Part shown: piece by piece, positions 35,371 through 44,727 of the stretch
How the letters are laid out: each line of letters begins with the position of its first letter
Position numbering within the stretch: position 1 is the first letter of the stretch
Assembly: GCF_018918345.1 (NCBI RefSeq)
Contig: NZ_JAHLQI010000004.1
Span: 1 to 64,000 of the forward strand
Direction: 5' to 3'
Length of the DNA stretch: 64,000 nucleotides
Origin: Butyricicoccus intestinisimiae
GTDB taxonomy: Bacteria; Bacillota; Clostridia; Oscillospirales; Butyricicoccaceae
Notes under the pieces: model-generated
The model's database searches: none
Seen by the model: the letters and a program-made list of their open reading frames with translations, nothing else
Told to the model about the DNA's origin: nothing
Position numbers and translations under genes: made by a program

Positions 35371-35402
35371 AAAAGACTTGAAGCGAACTTCAAGTCTTTT
35401 TG
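35371..35402 (-). terminator. Terminator of the tRNA-Gln/tRNA-Ser cluster
   Basis: Thirteen-base arms 35371-35383 and 35388-35400 (AAAAGACTTGAAG arm) placed directly behind the last tRNA on the minus strand. Confidence 0.85.
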
Positions 35403-35405
35403 TTA

Positions 35406-35496
35406 TGGCGGAGAGTTAGGGATTTGAACCCTAGAACGGCTCATCACCGTTACACGATTTCCAGTCGTGCGCCTTCGACCACTCAGCCAACTCTCC
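35406..35496 (-). tRNA. tRNA-Ser (anticodon GGA), copy 2
   Basis: Base-for-base repeat of the gene at 33975-34065 with encoded CCA; last gene of a three-tRNA transcript, three bases after a tRNA-Gln. Confidence 0.97.
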
Positions 35497-35499
35497 ATA

Positions 35500-35573
35500 T
35501 GGTTGCCGAAGAAGGATTCGAACCCTCACAAACAGAGTCAGAGTCTGTCGTGCTACCCTTACACAATTCGGCA
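35500..35573 (-). tRNA. tRNA-Gln (anticodon CUG), copy 1
   Basis: 74 bases with encoded CCA. Acceptor TGCCGAA/TTCGGCA, discriminator A, anticodon loop CTCTGAC giving CUG between ACAGA and TCTGT, T loop GTTCGAATC. Confidence 0.96.
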
Positions 35574-35577
35574 ATAT

Positions 35578-35651
35578 TGGTTGCCGAAGAAGGATTCGAA
35601 CCCTCACAAACAGAGTCAGAGTCTGTCGTGCTACCCTTACACAATTCGGCA
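35578..35651 (-). tRNA. tRNA-Gln (anticodon CUG), copy 2
   Basis: Identical tandem repeat of the preceding gene, separated by four bases; first gene of the cluster. Confidence 0.96.
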
Positions 35652-35694
35652 ATGTCTTTTGTTGTGTGTCGTTTCTTGCGAACCAACGAATATT

Positions 35695-35723
35695 ATTATA
35701 CTCATGTTGGGGTAGAATGTCAA
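35695..35723 (-). promoter_or_regulatory. Consensus promoter of the tRNA cluster
   Basis: Minus strand TTGACA (35718-35723), 17-bp spacer, TATAAT (35695-35700), about 45 bp ahead of the first tRNA. Confidence 0.88.
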
Positions 35724-35885
35724 GAAAAAATCCAAAAAAATTTATGAAAAATTTGCACAAAAAAAGAGAAATTTTGATGAACCTGAGGATGGAAAAAGCA
35801 TAAAAGACAGGGTATAATAAATCACGATACAAAAAAGACAAAAATCTATGTATGAATCTGTTTCGACGTTATTTTGGAGGAACTC

Positions 35886-37703
35886 ATGGTAAGAAATGAT
35901 TTAAGAAACATCGCAATCATCGCGCACGTTGACCACGGCAAGACAACGCTGGTCGACCAGATGCTGAAGCAGGGCGGTGCCTTCCGTGCCAATCAGGTAG
36001 TGGAGGAGCGCGTCATGGACAGCAACGATCTGGAGCGTGAGCGCGGCATTACGATTCTGGCAAAGAACACTTCTGTACATTATAAAGATACGAAGATCAA
36101 TATTGTAGACACCCCGGGTCACGCCGACTTCTCCGGCGAGGTCGAGCGTATCCTGAAGATGGTTGACGGCGTTATCCTGCTGGTCGATGCATTTGAGGGC
36201 CCGATGCCACAGACCCGTTTCGTTCTGGAAAAGGCGCTGGAGTTTGGTCACAAGATTATTATTGTTATCAATAAGATTGATCGTCCGGATGCCCGTCTGG
36301 CAGACGTCGGCGATGAGGTTCTGGAACTGCTGCTGACGCTGGACGCTTCGGATGAGCAGCTGGACAGCCCGATTCTGTACTGCTCCGGCCGCGACGGCAC
36401 GGCAAGCCTGTCTCCGAACACGCCGGGCAAAGATCTGACCCCGCTGTTCGAGACCATTCTGGAGCACATTCCGGCACCGCACGTGGACACCGACGGCCCG
36501 CTGCAGATGCTGGTATCCTCGATTGACTACAGCGATTATGTCGGCCGCATTGCCATCGGTCGCGTGGAGCGCGGCACGATGCGCGTTGGTCAGGAACTGA
36601 TGGTTTGCAACTATAATCATCACGACAAGCCGTACAAGGCAAAGGCTGTATCCATGTATACCATTGACAGCTTGGGTCACACACCGGTAAATGAAATCTC
36701 TGCCGGCGACATTGTTTGTGTATCTGGTATTGAAAACGTCACCATCGGCGATACGCTGTGTGATGTGGAAAACCCGAAGCCTCTGCCGTTCGTTAAGATT
36801 TCCGAGCCGACGGTAGAAATGTATTTCTCCGTCAACAATTCTCCGTTTGCCGGCCGCGAGGGCAAGTTTGTCACCTCCCGTCAGCTGCGTGAGCGTCTGC
36901 ACCGCGAGCTGCTCAAGGACGTATCGCTGCGCGTACACGAGACCGACAACACGGATACCTTCCGCGTAGCAGGCCGCGGCGAGATGCATCTGTCCATTCT
37001 GATTGAGAACCTGCGCCGCGAGGGCTACGAATTTCAGGTAGGTGCACCGCGCGCCCTGTTCAAGACCATTGACGGCAAGAAGTACGAGCCGATTGAGCGC
37101 ATGGTGGCAGACGTTCCGGCGGACGCTGTCGGTTCCGTTATGGAAAAGATGGGCGCTCGAAAGGGTGAGCTGCAGCACATGGCACCGCAGGGCGACCGTA
37201 TGCGCGTCGAGTTCCTGGTTCCGGCACGCGGTCTGTTCGGCTACAAGACCGAATTTTTGACCGATACCAAGGGCGAAGGCATCCTCAGCTCGGTATTTTA
37301 TGATTACATGCCGTACAAGGGCGAGATTTCCAAGCGTTCCACCGGCTCGCTGATTGCCTTTGAGACCGGCACGGCTGTCGCTTACGGTCTGTTCAACGCA
37401 CAGGAGCGCGGACAGCTGTTCATCGGACCGGGCACGGAGGTATATGAAGGCATGATTATCGGTATGTCCCCGAAGAACGAGGACATGGCTGTGAACGTCT
37501 GCAAGAAGAAGCAGCTGACCAACATGCGTTCCGCAGGTGCAGATGATGCACTGCGTCTGGTTCCGCCGCGCAAGATGTCCATTGAAGAAGCAATGGAGTT
37601 CATCGGCGATGACGAAATGATTGAAGTAACTCCGGAGAGCATTCGTATGCGCAAGGCAATTCTGTCGAATACCGAGCGTATGAAGAAGCTGAAGGGCAAG
37701 TAA
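35886..37703 (+). CDS. typA: Ribosome-associated GTPase TypA/BipA
   Basis: Translational GTPase that aids ribosome assembly under stress. 605 residues from the ATG at 35886 after TTGGAGG. G1 [11 protein letters not shown]2 region ERERGITI, G3 DTPGHADF, G4 NKIDRPDAR, followed by beta-barrel domain II, EF-G-like domains III and V ([21 protein letters not shown]), and the TypA-specific C-terminal domain ([25 protein letters not shown]). A -10 box TATAAT lies at 35813-35818 without a clear -35. ridA follows by 18 bp. Confidence 0.97.
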   Translation: MVRNDLRNIAIIAHVDHGKTTLVDQMLKQGGAFRANQVVEERVMDSNDLERERGITILAKNTSVHYKDTKINIVDTPGHADFSGEVERILKMVDGVILLVDAFEGPMPQTRFVLEKALEFGHKIIIVINKIDRPDARLADVGDEVLELLLTLDASDEQLDSPILYCSGRDGTASLSPNTPGKDLTPLFETILEHIPAPHVDTDGPLQMLVSSIDYSDYVGRIAIGRVERGTMRVGQELMVCNYNHHDKPYKAKAVSMYTIDSLGHTPVNEISAGDIVCVSGIENVTIGDTLCDVENPKPLPFVKISEPTVEMYFSVNNSPFAGREGKFVTSRQLRERLHRELLKDVSLRVHETDNTDTFRVAGRGEMHLSILIENLRREGYEFQVGAPRALFKTIDGKKYEPIERMVADVPADAVGSVMEKMGARKGELQHMAPQGDRMRVEFLVPARGLFGYKTEFLTDTKGEGILSSVFYDYMPYKGEISKRSTGSLIAFETGTAVAYGLFNAQERGQLFIGPGTEVYEGMIIGMSPKNEDMAVNVCKKKQLTNMRSAGADDALRLVPPRKMSIEEAMEFIGDDEMIEVTPESIRMRKAILSNTERMKKLKGK

Positions 37704-37721
37704 AAAAAGGAGTGTTTTGTG

Positions 37722-38099
37722 ATGAAGAAGGTAATTTCGACGTCTAACGCACCGGCTGCAATCGGCCCGTATTCGCAGGCGATTGAGACCGACGGCTATG
37801 TATTCACCTCCGGTCAGATTCCGATCAATCCGACTACCGGCGAGGTAGAAGGCAAGACCATTGAAGAACAGACCGAACAGGTTATGAAGAACATCGGCGC
37901 GTTGCTGGAAGCTTCTGGTCTGACGTTTGCAAACGTTGTTAAGACAACCTGTTTCTTGGCTGATTTGAATGATTTCGCTGCATTCAATGCGGTATATGCC
38001 AAGTATTTCCCGAACGAAGCTCCGGCTCGTTCCTGCTTTGCCGTTGCAGGTCTGCCGAAGGGCGCAAAGCTCGAGGTAGAGACCATCTGCGCGAAGTAA
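37722..38099 (+). CDS. ridA: RidA-family enamine/imine deaminase
   Basis: Hydrolyses reactive 2-aminoacrylate-type enamines made by PLP enzymes. 125 residues from the ATG at 37722; AAAAGGAGTG lies upstream, and a GTG three bases earlier is less likely. The start APAAIGPYSQAIE, FTSGQIPINPTTGE and the end PARSCFAVAGLPKGAKLEVETI, with the conserved substrate Arg, are typical. Probably co-transcribed with typA. Confidence 0.95.
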   Translation: MKKVISTSNAPAAIGPYSQAIETDGYVFTSGQIPINPTTGEVEGKTIEEQTEQVMKNIGALLEASGLTFANVVKTTCFLADLNDFAAFNAVYAKYFPNEAPARSCFAVAGLPKGAKLEVETICAK

Positions 38100-38114
38100 A
38101 TCAAAGCATAATAT

Positions 38115-38158
38115 TTCCGGCTGTCTGTGACATTTCACAGACAGCCGGAATTTTTTTT
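38115..38158 (+). terminator. Terminator after ridA
   Basis: Perfect 16-base arms 38115-38130 and 38135-38150 followed by eight T: one of the strongest hairpins in the window. Confidence 0.92.
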
Positions 38159-38228
38159 GCCTTGGGTCAATCATTTTATGCACGCCATCCGTTGTAATAA
38201 GTGAAGGGACGCCTTCAGGAGGTGTATC

Positions 38229-38753
38229 TTGACGCGTGAAGATCAATTGATAAAACGAATCACAGATGGAGACGCATCGGCGATGGAAGAACTCATCCAG
38301 ATGTATTATCCGGAACTGCTGCGGTATTGCCGCTGGCATACACCGGACAAACAAAGCGCAGAGGATGCTGTGCATGAAACCTTTTTGAAGCTCCTGCGGC
38401 ATTGGGACGGCTACATACACAGAGGAAAATTTCGAGCATATCTCTATCGTATTGCAGCCAATATCTGTACGGATATGTATCGCAGCCATTGGAATACAGA
38501 TATTTCGCTGCCGGAAGGTCTGATAACACAGGAAAATGGCTATCAGCAGGCGGAACAGGAGGCAGATTTTCTGCGTTTGACGGCGCTGCTGCCGGAACAA
38601 CAGCGGGAGTTGGTTATTTTGCGCTATACACAGCAGTTCAAGCTGCGGGAGATTGCACAAATAACAGGCCTGCCGCTGCGAACCGTACAATCTCGCCTGC
38701 GGGCAGCACTCAAAACGCTGAAATCCAAATTGTCGGAGGAAGGATGGCAATGA
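38229..38753 (+). CDS. ECF-type RNA polymerase sigma factor
   Basis: 174 residues from a TTG start at 38229, supported by AGGAGG six bases upstream. Region 2 spans about 20-90 (MEELIQMYYPELLRYCRWHT, DAVHETFLKLLRHWDGYIHRGKFRAYLYRIAANICTD) and region 4 about 115-170 (LPEQQRELVILRYTQQFKLREIAQITGLPLRTVQSRLRAALKTLK). It should direct RNA polymerase to a special promoter set, probably including its own operon. No typical zinc-finger anti-sigma gene is adjacent; the next gene overlaps by ATGA. Confidence 0.92.
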   Translation: MTREDQLIKRITDGDASAMEELIQMYYPELLRYCRWHTPDKQSAEDAVHETFLKLLRHWDGYIHRGKFRAYLYRIAANICTDMYRSHWNTDISLPEGLITQENGYQQAEQEADFLRLTALLPEQQRELVILRYTQQFKLREIAQITGLPLRTVQSRLRAALKTLKSKLSEEGWQ

Positions 38754-39493
38754 AAAATTTTGAAAAACAGCTGTCTGAAGGACTTCGGACACATGAGCAA
38801 CCAAATGCAGAACAAGTACAACGAACCGTCGTGGCAGTACAAAACATGGCGGCGAAACATCCGCCGCGGAATCATCGAAGCTGGATTTCTTTCCTGATCA
38901 TACAGGCACGGTTTTCCGGTGTCTCTATGTGGTTGTGGCAGATTCTTGTATTAGCGGCATTACTTGGCTGTATGTACAGCGGCGCGTTATCTGCCTATCC
39001 GTATGTATCGCTCATGGGATGTAGTGTTGCGGCAATTACTGCAGTGCTGCCGATACTGTATCGAACCATTCGGTATCAAATGATGGAAATCGAATTGCCG
39101 TGCTATTATTCCGGCGCACAGCAGCTGGCTGCGCGGCTGATTTTTACAGGAATCGGCGTGGTAGTGACACTAAGCGTTGCGATTGTATGTGCCGCGCACC
39201 ATACATGGTTCAGCTTGGGCTGCATTGTTATGTATGTACTCTTTCCTGCTCTGCTTACCATGTGCGGTGATTTGCTGCTGCTGACACATGCCGCATGGGG
39301 AAAACTGCCGTTGTATGCAGCGGTTTGGACGAGCATCGTGTTGGTGTTTCTGCTTTGTTGGCATCGCAGCCGGATTGCAGCCGAATTTCACATAGGGTAT
39401 GTGGGCGTGTTTGCTGCATTGTTGTTTATCTGTGGTGTACAGCTTTGGAACTTGATAAAAAAGGGAGGAATGGTGTATGGAATTGCGCATTGA
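38750..39493 (+). CDS. Membrane protein encoded with the ECF sigma factor
   Basis: 247 residues from the ATG at 38750 that overlaps the sigma stop; the ATG at 38744 is too near the ribosome site GGAGGAAGG. A 55-residue N-terminal cytoplasmic part (MKNFEKQLSEGLRTHEQPNAEQVQRTVV...) precedes about six membrane helices. I recognise no conserved domain and no HXXXCXXC zinc finger. By position it may act as the anti-sigma factor that holds the ECF factor through its N-terminus, which is inference. It overlaps the ABC ATPase gene by 17 bp. Confidence 0.7.
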   Translation: MKNFEKQLSEGLRTHEQPNAEQVQRTVVAVQNMAAKHPPRNHRSWISFLIIQARFSGVSMWLWQILVLAALLGCMYSGALSAYPYVSLMGCSVAAITAVLPILYRTIRYQMMEIELPCYYSGAQQLAARLIFTGIGVVVTLSVAIVCAAHHTWFSLGCIVMYVLFPALLTMCGDLLLLTHAAWGKLPLYAAVWTSIVLVFLLCWHRSRIAAEFHIGYVGVFAALLFICGVQLWNLIKKGGMVYGIAH

Positions 39494-40355
39494 CCATATG
39501 ACCAAGCAATTTCAAGACAAACGAGCGGTCAACGATGTTAGTTTAAAGCTGACACCAGGCGTGTGGGGATTGTTGGGTGCGAACGGCGCGGGCAAGACGA
39601 CCCTGATGCGCATGGTTGCGGGTATTTTACAGCCGACCAAAGGCGAGATTTATTATGATGGCATAGAGATTGGCACATTGGGCGCAGCGTGGCGCGATGT
39701 GTTTGGTTATTTGCCGCAGGAGTTCGGATTTTATCCGGAATTCACGGTAAAAAATTATCTGGAATACATGGCGGCACTCAAAGGACTGACGAAAACAGAC
39801 ACAAAAAAGCGCATCCATGATTTACTGGAGCTGTTAACGCTGTCTGAGGTGAAAAATAAAAAGATTGCCAAGCTGTCCGGCGGCATGAAGCGCCGAGTCG
39901 GTATTGCACAGGCGTTGCTCAATGAGCCGGAGGTATTGTTTTTGGACGAGCCGACCAGTGGACTGGATCCGGGAGAGCGCGTGCGTTTCCGAAATTTGCT
40001 GTCGGAATTTGCCCACGACCGCATTGTGCTGATTTCGACGCATATTGTGTCGGATGTTGAGTATATCGCAACGCAAAATGTAGTCATGAAAGATGGCTCC
40101 ATTATCGCGTCCGGAACGACGGAACAACTGGTACAGCAGATGAATGGGAAGGTTTGGAATGCGAGGATCCGACCGGAAGAGGTGTCACGGTGGGAGCAAC
40201 AGCTATGCGTTGTCAGCCTGCGCAATAAAGAAGACGGCAGTATTTCCATTCGCTATTTGGCAGAGAAACCGGAAGTTCCGCAGTCTCAAAATATAGAGCC
40301 GCGTCTGGAAGATTTGTATTTGTGGCTGTTTCCGAACACAGAAAGAGAGGGGTAA
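39477..40355 (+). CDS. ABC transporter ATP-binding protein
   Basis: 292 residues from the ATG at 39477 (GGGAGGAA upstream). Walker A is GANGAGKTTLM, Q loop FGYLPQEFGFYPEFTV, signature LSGGMKRRVGIAQ, Walker B VLFLDEPTSGLD and the switch His in ISTHIVSDVEYIA. The subgroup is that of CcmA/BcrA-like exporters. It pairs with the permease three bases downstream. The operon with an ECF sigma suggests a stress-induced export or membrane-repair role; the substrate is unknown. Confidence 0.93.
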   Translation: MELRIDHMTKQFQDKRAVNDVSLKLTPGVWGLLGANGAGKTTLMRMVAGILQPTKGEIYYDGIEIGTLGAAWRDVFGYLPQEFGFYPEFTVKNYLEYMAALKGLTKTDTKKRIHDLLELLTLSEVKNKKIAKLSGGMKRRVGIAQALLNEPEVLFLDEPTSGLDPGERVRFRNLLSEFAHDRIVLISTHIVSDVEYIATQNVVMKDGSIIASGTTEQLVQQMNGKVWNARIRPEEVSRWEQQLCVVSLRNKEDGSISIRYLAEKPEVPQSQNIEPRLEDLYLWLFPNTEREG

Positions 40356-40358
40356 CTG

Positions 40359-41594
40359 ATGCGATTATTGCAATTGGAACTCAAACGCACGTTAAGTTCA
40401 CGTGCGACAAGATGCATTTTGGCGTTGGCATTGGTTCTGTCGCTCGTAATGGCATGGCTACCGGTATCATATGTCAGACTGTATTCATCAGAGGGTTCTG
40501 AAATCACCGGTTTGCAAGCAGTGCAGGAGATCAAACAACTGGCTGCGCCGTACAGCGGCGAAGTGACAGCGGAAAAGGTGCAAAAAGCTCTGGCAGAGTA
40601 CCAAGGGGTAGTAAGACAATATGGAGATGTCAACAGCGAAGATTTTCCGATAGATGTCTATTATCGCAAAATTTTTCCAGAAGCTCCGTTGGTTAGGCGC
40701 CTGATTGAGATCAATGCCGATGCACAGGGACTCGCGCCGGAGGTTACACAGCTGACAAATCAAGATGCCAAGAACTTTTACAAACAGTGTAAAACGCACA
40801 TTGGTGATTTGATGAATTTAGAGCAGCATGACCATCCGGAGGCACAGGAACAGGCAAAACAGATGTACAGCAAAGTACCGCAGCCGTTTTTCTATTATCC
40901 GGGATATACGATGGATGCGTTGGAATATGTTGGGATATATGTTTTTCTGTTGGTATTTTTGTGCACACTGATTGCCGCGCCGACCTTTTCTGCGGAGTAT
41001 CAGACCGGTGCGGATGATATTTTGCGCTGCACGAAACATGGCCGCAAGAGACTGGCAGTGACAAAAATCACGGCAGCAATGCTGATTTTCATTACGGTAT
41101 TTGCTGTGTGCATGACGATTTTTACCGTGCTTTCCAATTCTCTGTTTGGTTGGGAATGCAGAGAGACATCCCTGCAGGTGATTCATTCTGCGGCAACACT
41201 GTTTTCCGGTACAGTCGGAGAGGCGCAAAATGCCATTACAGCTATGGGACTTTTGACGCTGCTTGCTGTCAGCAGTTTTACCTTGTTCGTGTCAAGCGTC
41301 AGCCGTTCCAATGTCAAGGCGCTGGGCATTTCGTTGGTATTTTTGCTCGCGCCGTCTTTGCTGTATATGTTTGGCGGCGGAAATTTGATCGCGTGGATTA
41401 CCCGCATTTTACCGGCTGGCGGTGTTGGCATGAATAATAGCTATATCTATACGATATGCGATTTTGAATTTCTGCATCTTGGCAAGACGATCAGCGTTTG
41501 GCCGGTGCATGTGATGCTGGTGTGTGAGCTTGTGGCGATTCCTTTGTTTTTATTTTTGACGGTACGGTGTTATCAGAAACATATTGCCAAATAA
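40359..41594 (+). CDS. ABC transporter permease (ABC-2 type)
   Basis: 411 residues. TM1 lies at about 20-38, then a long extracytoplasmic loop of about 160 residues, then five further membrane segments from about 195 (YVGIYVFLLVFLCTLIAAPTFSAEYQTGADDILRCTKHGRKRLAVTKI is the ABC-2 pattern) to the C-terminus. It forms the channel for the preceding ATPase and is the last gene of the sigma operon. Confidence 0.88.
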   Translation: MRLLQLELKRTLSSRATRCILALALVLSLVMAWLPVSYVRLYSSEGSEITGLQAVQEIKQLAAPYSGEVTAEKVQKALAEYQGVVRQYGDVNSEDFPIDVYYRKIFPEAPLVRRLIEINADAQGLAPEVTQLTNQDAKNFYKQCKTHIGDLMNLEQHDHPEAQEQAKQMYSKVPQPFFYYPGYTMDALEYVGIYVFLLVFLCTLIAAPTFSAEYQTGADDILRCTKHGRKRLAVTKITAAMLIFITVFAVCMTIFTVLSNSLFGWECRETSLQVIHSAATLFSGTVGEAQNAITAMGLLTLLAVSSFTLFVSSVSRSNVKALGISLVFLLAPSLLYMFGGGNLIAWITRILPAGGVGMNNSYIYTICDFEFLHLGKTISVWPVHVMLVCELVAIPLFLFLTVRCYQKHIAK

Positions 41595-41600
41595 CCTGCG

Positions 41601-41629
41601 TTGCAATGCCGTAGGGAATGCTTTATAAT
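41601..41629 (+). promoter_or_regulatory. Promoter of the Nim-like gene
   Basis: TTGCAA at 41601-41606, 17-bp spacer, TATAAT at 41624-41629, starting six bases after the permease stop. Confidence 0.75.
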
Positions 41630-41673
41630 GAGCATATATCCTATATCTGTCACAACAAAAAGGAGAAAACGAT

Positions 41674-42150
41674 ATGTTTCGAGAGATGAGAAGATACAAA
41701 CAGGCAGTCACAGCGGAGACATGCGCAGAAATCCTTAAAACAGAAAAACGAGGCGTTTTGTCGGTCATCGGTGATGAAGGCTATCCGTATGCCGTTCCGC
41801 TGGATTTTTACTATGAGGAAGAGGAACAGACGATTTATTTTCACTGTGCCAAGGTCGGACATAAAATTGACGCGATTAAAGATTGTGACAAAGTGTGCTT
41901 TACCACATGGAATACCGGTTTTCAGAAAGAAAATGACTGGGTATGGAATGTGACCAGTGTCATTGTATTCGGCAGAGCGGAACTGATTGAAGACGCAGCA
42001 CAGACGAGCGAAAAAGTCCGTAAATTGGCGATGAAATATTATCCGACCGAAGAAGAAGTTGACGCAGAAATGGAAAAAGCCATTGCGCGTGTGCAGCTTT
42101 TGGCGCTGCATATTGAGCATATGACAGGAAAACTGGTAAATGAAAGATAA
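41674..42150 (+). CDS. Pyridoxamine-5'-phosphate-oxidase-like flavoprotein (Nim family)
   Basis: 158-residue split-barrel FMN protein. MRRYKQAVTAETCAEILKTEKRGVLSVIGDEGYPYAVPLDFYY and the family His in YFHCAKVGHKIDAIK match the NimA group, some of whose members reduce 5-nitroimidazoles; most chromosomal ones have no known substrate. AAAAAGGAGAA precedes the ATG. The GH3 gene follows by 21 bp, perhaps on the same mRNA. Confidence 0.9.
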   Translation: MFREMRRYKQAVTAETCAEILKTEKRGVLSVIGDEGYPYAVPLDFYYEEEEQTIYFHCAKVGHKIDAIKDCDKVCFTTWNTGFQKENDWVWNVTSVIVFGRAELIEDAAQTSEKVRKLAMKYYPTEEEVDAEMEKAIARVQLLALHIEHMTGKLVNER

Positions 42151-42171
42151 ACGTTCAAAGGGGGGATACCA

Positions 42172-43338
42172 TTGAAAAAGAGAATCCGATCTCTTGCCAT
42201 ACTGCTCAGTGCAGCACTCCTGTTAGGCTGTGTTGGATGCAGAACAAATTCTGCTGACACCGGCAGCGCAGCGCAAACCAAACCGACAAAAACCGAGGAA
42301 GTCCAGAACATTGTCGATTCGATGTCACTGGAAGAGAAGGTGGCACAGCTGTTCCTTGTGCAGCCGGAAGCCATTGTTGACATTGGCACGGCGACAGCAG
42401 CGGGTGATGCGACAAAGCAGGCGATAAACAAAACGCCGGTCGGCGGATTTGTCTATTTCAGCGACAATTTGCAGTCGGAACAGCAGGTACAAGACATGCT
42501 GCGCAATGTTCAGAAGTACAGCGAGGACAGAATCGGCTTGCCCGCCTTTCTCAGTGTGGACGAAGAAGGCGGCACGGTGGCGCGCGTGGCATCGACCGGA
42601 CGATTTGACGTGACAGATGTCGGCGATATGGCGAAAATCGGCGCATCCGGTGACGTACAACAAGCCAAACAGGCGGGAGAAACCATCGGTTCGTATTTGT
42701 CCGAGCTGGGATTTAATTTGGATTTTGCGCCGGACGCCGATGTGCTCACCAATCCGGACAACACCGTGGTCAAAAAACGGTCGTTCGGCAGCGATCCGCG
42801 CGTGGTGTCTGACATGTCCCTTGCGGTTGCGCAGGGATTGGCACAGCATCAGGTGTACAGCGTATACAAGCATTTTCCGGGACACGGTGCGACGGCGGGA
42901 GATACGCATCAGGGCTATGCGTACACGGACAAGACACTGGATGAACTCAAGCAAAGCGAGCTGATTCCGTTTGAAAACGCCATTCAAAACAACGCAGCGT
43001 TCATCATGGCGGCACATATCTCCGCGCCGCGCGTCACAGGCGATGATACGCCGGCATCGCTGTCCGAGACTATGATTACCGATATTCTGCGCGGACAGAT
43101 GGGCTATGACGGCATTGTTGTCACAGACGCGATGAACATGGGCGCCGTGACCGAGCAGTACACTTCTGCACAGGCAGCGGTGAAGGCGCTGCAGGCAGGA
43201 GCGGATATTGTTCTCATGCCGGAGGATTTTCAGGAGGCATATCAAGGTGTGCTAGACGCCGTGAAGGACGGGACGTTGACCGAACAGCGAGTCAATGAAT
43301 CCGTGACGCGCATTGTCAAAGTAAAAGTCCATATGTAA
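42172..43338 (+). CDS. GH3-family beta-N-acetylhexosaminidase lipoprotein (NagZ-like)
   Basis: 388 residues from a TTG at 42172 after AAGGGGGGATACC. A lipoprotein signal ends in LLLGC or the GCVGC region. The GH3 barrel shows LEEKVAQLFLVQPE, SVDEEGGTVARVAS, FAPDADVLTNPDN, and the NagZ loop KHFPGHGATAGDTHQGYA with the catalytic His and nucleophile-side DAMNMGAV. It would trim GlcNAc from muropeptides or glycans outside the membrane; the extracellular location differs from cytoplasmic Gram-negative NagZ. Confidence 0.92.
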   Translation: MKKRIRSLAILLSAALLLGCVGCRTNSADTGSAAQTKPTKTEEVQNIVDSMSLEEKVAQLFLVQPEAIVDIGTATAAGDATKQAINKTPVGGFVYFSDNLQSEQQVQDMLRNVQKYSEDRIGLPAFLSVDEEGGTVARVASTGRFDVTDVGDMAKIGASGDVQQAKQAGETIGSYLSELGFNLDFAPDADVLTNPDNTVVKKRSFGSDPRVVSDMSLAVAQGLAQHQVYSVYKHFPGHGATAGDTHQGYAYTDKTLDELKQSELIPFENAIQNNAAFIMAAHISAPRVTGDDTPASLSETMITDILRGQMGYDGIVVTDAMNMGAVTEQYTSAQAAVKALQAGADIVLMPEDFQEAYQGVLDAVKDGTLTEQRVNESVTRIVKVKVHM

Positions 43339-43341
43339 GCC

Positions 43342-43372
43342 AAAACCCCCCGACAGCCTGTCGGGGGGTTTC
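43342..43372. terminator. Bidirectional terminator
   Basis: Twelve-base arms 43344-43355 and 43359-43370 (AACCCCCCGACA) around a GCC loop, shared by the convergent GH3 and CoA-transferase genes. Confidence 0.85.
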
Positions 43373-43373
43373 G

Positions 43374-44708
43374 TTATCGCTTGTTGGAGCGTCTCCAAAT
43401 ATGCTGCGCCTGTGCGGCGCGAATCAGTTGGTCGCGGAACGTCGGATGCGCGAGAGAAATAATGGCTTCTGCCCGTTCCCAAGTAGATTTGCCAATCAGA
43501 TTGACAACACCGTATTCTGTGGCAAGATAATAGACCTGTGAGCGAGGAGAGGTGATAATATCGCCGCCAAAGCGCGGGACAACGCGTGACTGCTGCATGC
43601 CGTTTCTGTCCGTGAATGTGGAGCTCATGCAGATAAACGCCTTGCCGCCGCGGGAGGTCGAAGCGCCGGTCAAAAAGTCCAGCTGACCGCCTGTGCCGCT
43701 GATTTGCCGTGTGCCGGCACTTTCCGACGATACTTGTCCGTACAAATCCACTTCCAAGCAGCTGTTGATGGAAACCATGTTGTCAATGCGTCCAATCACT
43801 TCGGGATTGTTAACGTAGGACAGCGGATACACGGCGACACTTGGGTTTTCGTCAATCCAATCGTATAATTCGTTGGAGCCGACGGCGACACCGAGAACGC
43901 TTTTTCCGCGGTTGATGGTTTTATACCGGTTGGTGAGCTTGCCTGCCTTGTGGAGCTGTAAATAGGCATCGGAACATAGCTCCGTGTGCATGCCGAGGTC
44001 TTTGAGGTCGGATTCTGCAATCAAGTTGCCGAGTGCGTGCGGCAGGCTGCCAATGCCGAGCTGCAGCGTCATGCCGTCAACCAGATACGGCAGCAGGTTC
44101 TCGGCAATTTTGCGGTCAATATCCGTGATTTTTGGCACCGGAGCATCCGGAAACGGGTCGTGATGGCCTTCTACCACGTAATCCACATCCGAGATGTGAA
44201 TGCATTCGTCGTAACCGCCGTACAGTTTGGGCAGATTTTCATTGACCTCAAGAATTACAATGTCTGCTTTGCGCAGAATCTGACCCGATACGCCGGTAGA
44301 AGTGGACAAATTAAAGTACCCGTGCCGATCCATCGGCGTCACACACGCCATGGCGACATTGACCGTCAAAAAGTGCTTGTAATAATCCGAATTTAAGTGG
44401 AACACCATCGGGATATAATAGCACAGTCCGCGGTCGCACAGGCTGCGCTCATAGGAAGAACAGTGCCAGGAGTGATAGATAAAATGCTCCTGTGACGGGT
44501 CACATTCCGCCACTTCCAATGGGCCGAATACCAGATTGCCGCGGATTTTCACGTCCGTCAGTTCATCGCGGCGGGCAGCCAGCGCGCGGTCGAGCAAAAT
44601 CGGCTGTCCTAAGCTGGTGGTATAGTCAATCCAATCGCCGCTTTTGATGACCTGCACCGCCTGTTCCGGTGTGCGCAATTTGCGCTTGTATTCCTCCAAC
44701 ACATTCAT
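43374..44708 (-). CDS. Butyryl-CoA:acetate / 4-hydroxybutyrate-type CoA-transferase
   Basis: 444-residue acetyl-CoA hydrolase/transferase family enzyme of the cytoplasm. It starts EEYKRKLRTPEQAVQVIKSGDWIDYTT and carries SSESAGTRQISGTGGQLDF, where the Glu is the likely CoA-thioester-forming residue, and LQLGIGSLPHALGN. In butyrate producers such enzymes move CoA from butyryl-CoA to acetate as the last step of butyrate formation; 4-hydroxybutyrate transferases are close and cannot be told apart here. It is the second gene after a phosphodiesterase and ends at a shared hairpin. Confidence 0.85.
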   Translation of the reverse strand: MNVLEEYKRKLRTPEQAVQVIKSGDWIDYTTSLGQPILLDRALAARRDELTDVKIRGNLVFGPLEVAECDPSQEHFIYHSWHCSSYERSLCDRGLCYYIPMVFHLNSDYYKHFLTVNVAMACVTPMDRHGYFNLSTSTGVSGQILRKADIVILEVNENLPKLYGGYDECIHISDVDYVVEGHHDPFPDAPVPKITDIDRKIAENLLPYLVDGMTLQLGIGSLPHALGNLIAESDLKDLGMHTELCSDAYLQLHKAGKLTNRYKTINRGKSVLGVAVGSNELYDWIDENPSVAVYPLSYVNNPEVIGRIDNMVSINSCLEVDLYGQVSSESAGTRQISGTGGQLDFLTGASTSRGGKAFICMSSTFTDRNGMQQSRVVPRFGGDIITSPRSQVYYLATEYGVVNLIGKSTWERAEAIISLAHPTFRDQLIRAAQAQHIWRRSNKR

Positions 44709-44727
44709 ACAAATGCCCTTCTTTCTG

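Noticed and set aside
35483-35686. Short frames with repeated protein segments near the tRNA genes
   Set aside because: They are translations of the two identical tRNA-Gln genes.
35901-38804. 967-codon minus-strand frame opposite typA and ridA
   Set aside because: It is the antisense shadow of two well-identified genes; composition rich in Leu, Arg, Cys and His is typical of antisense frames in this GC range.
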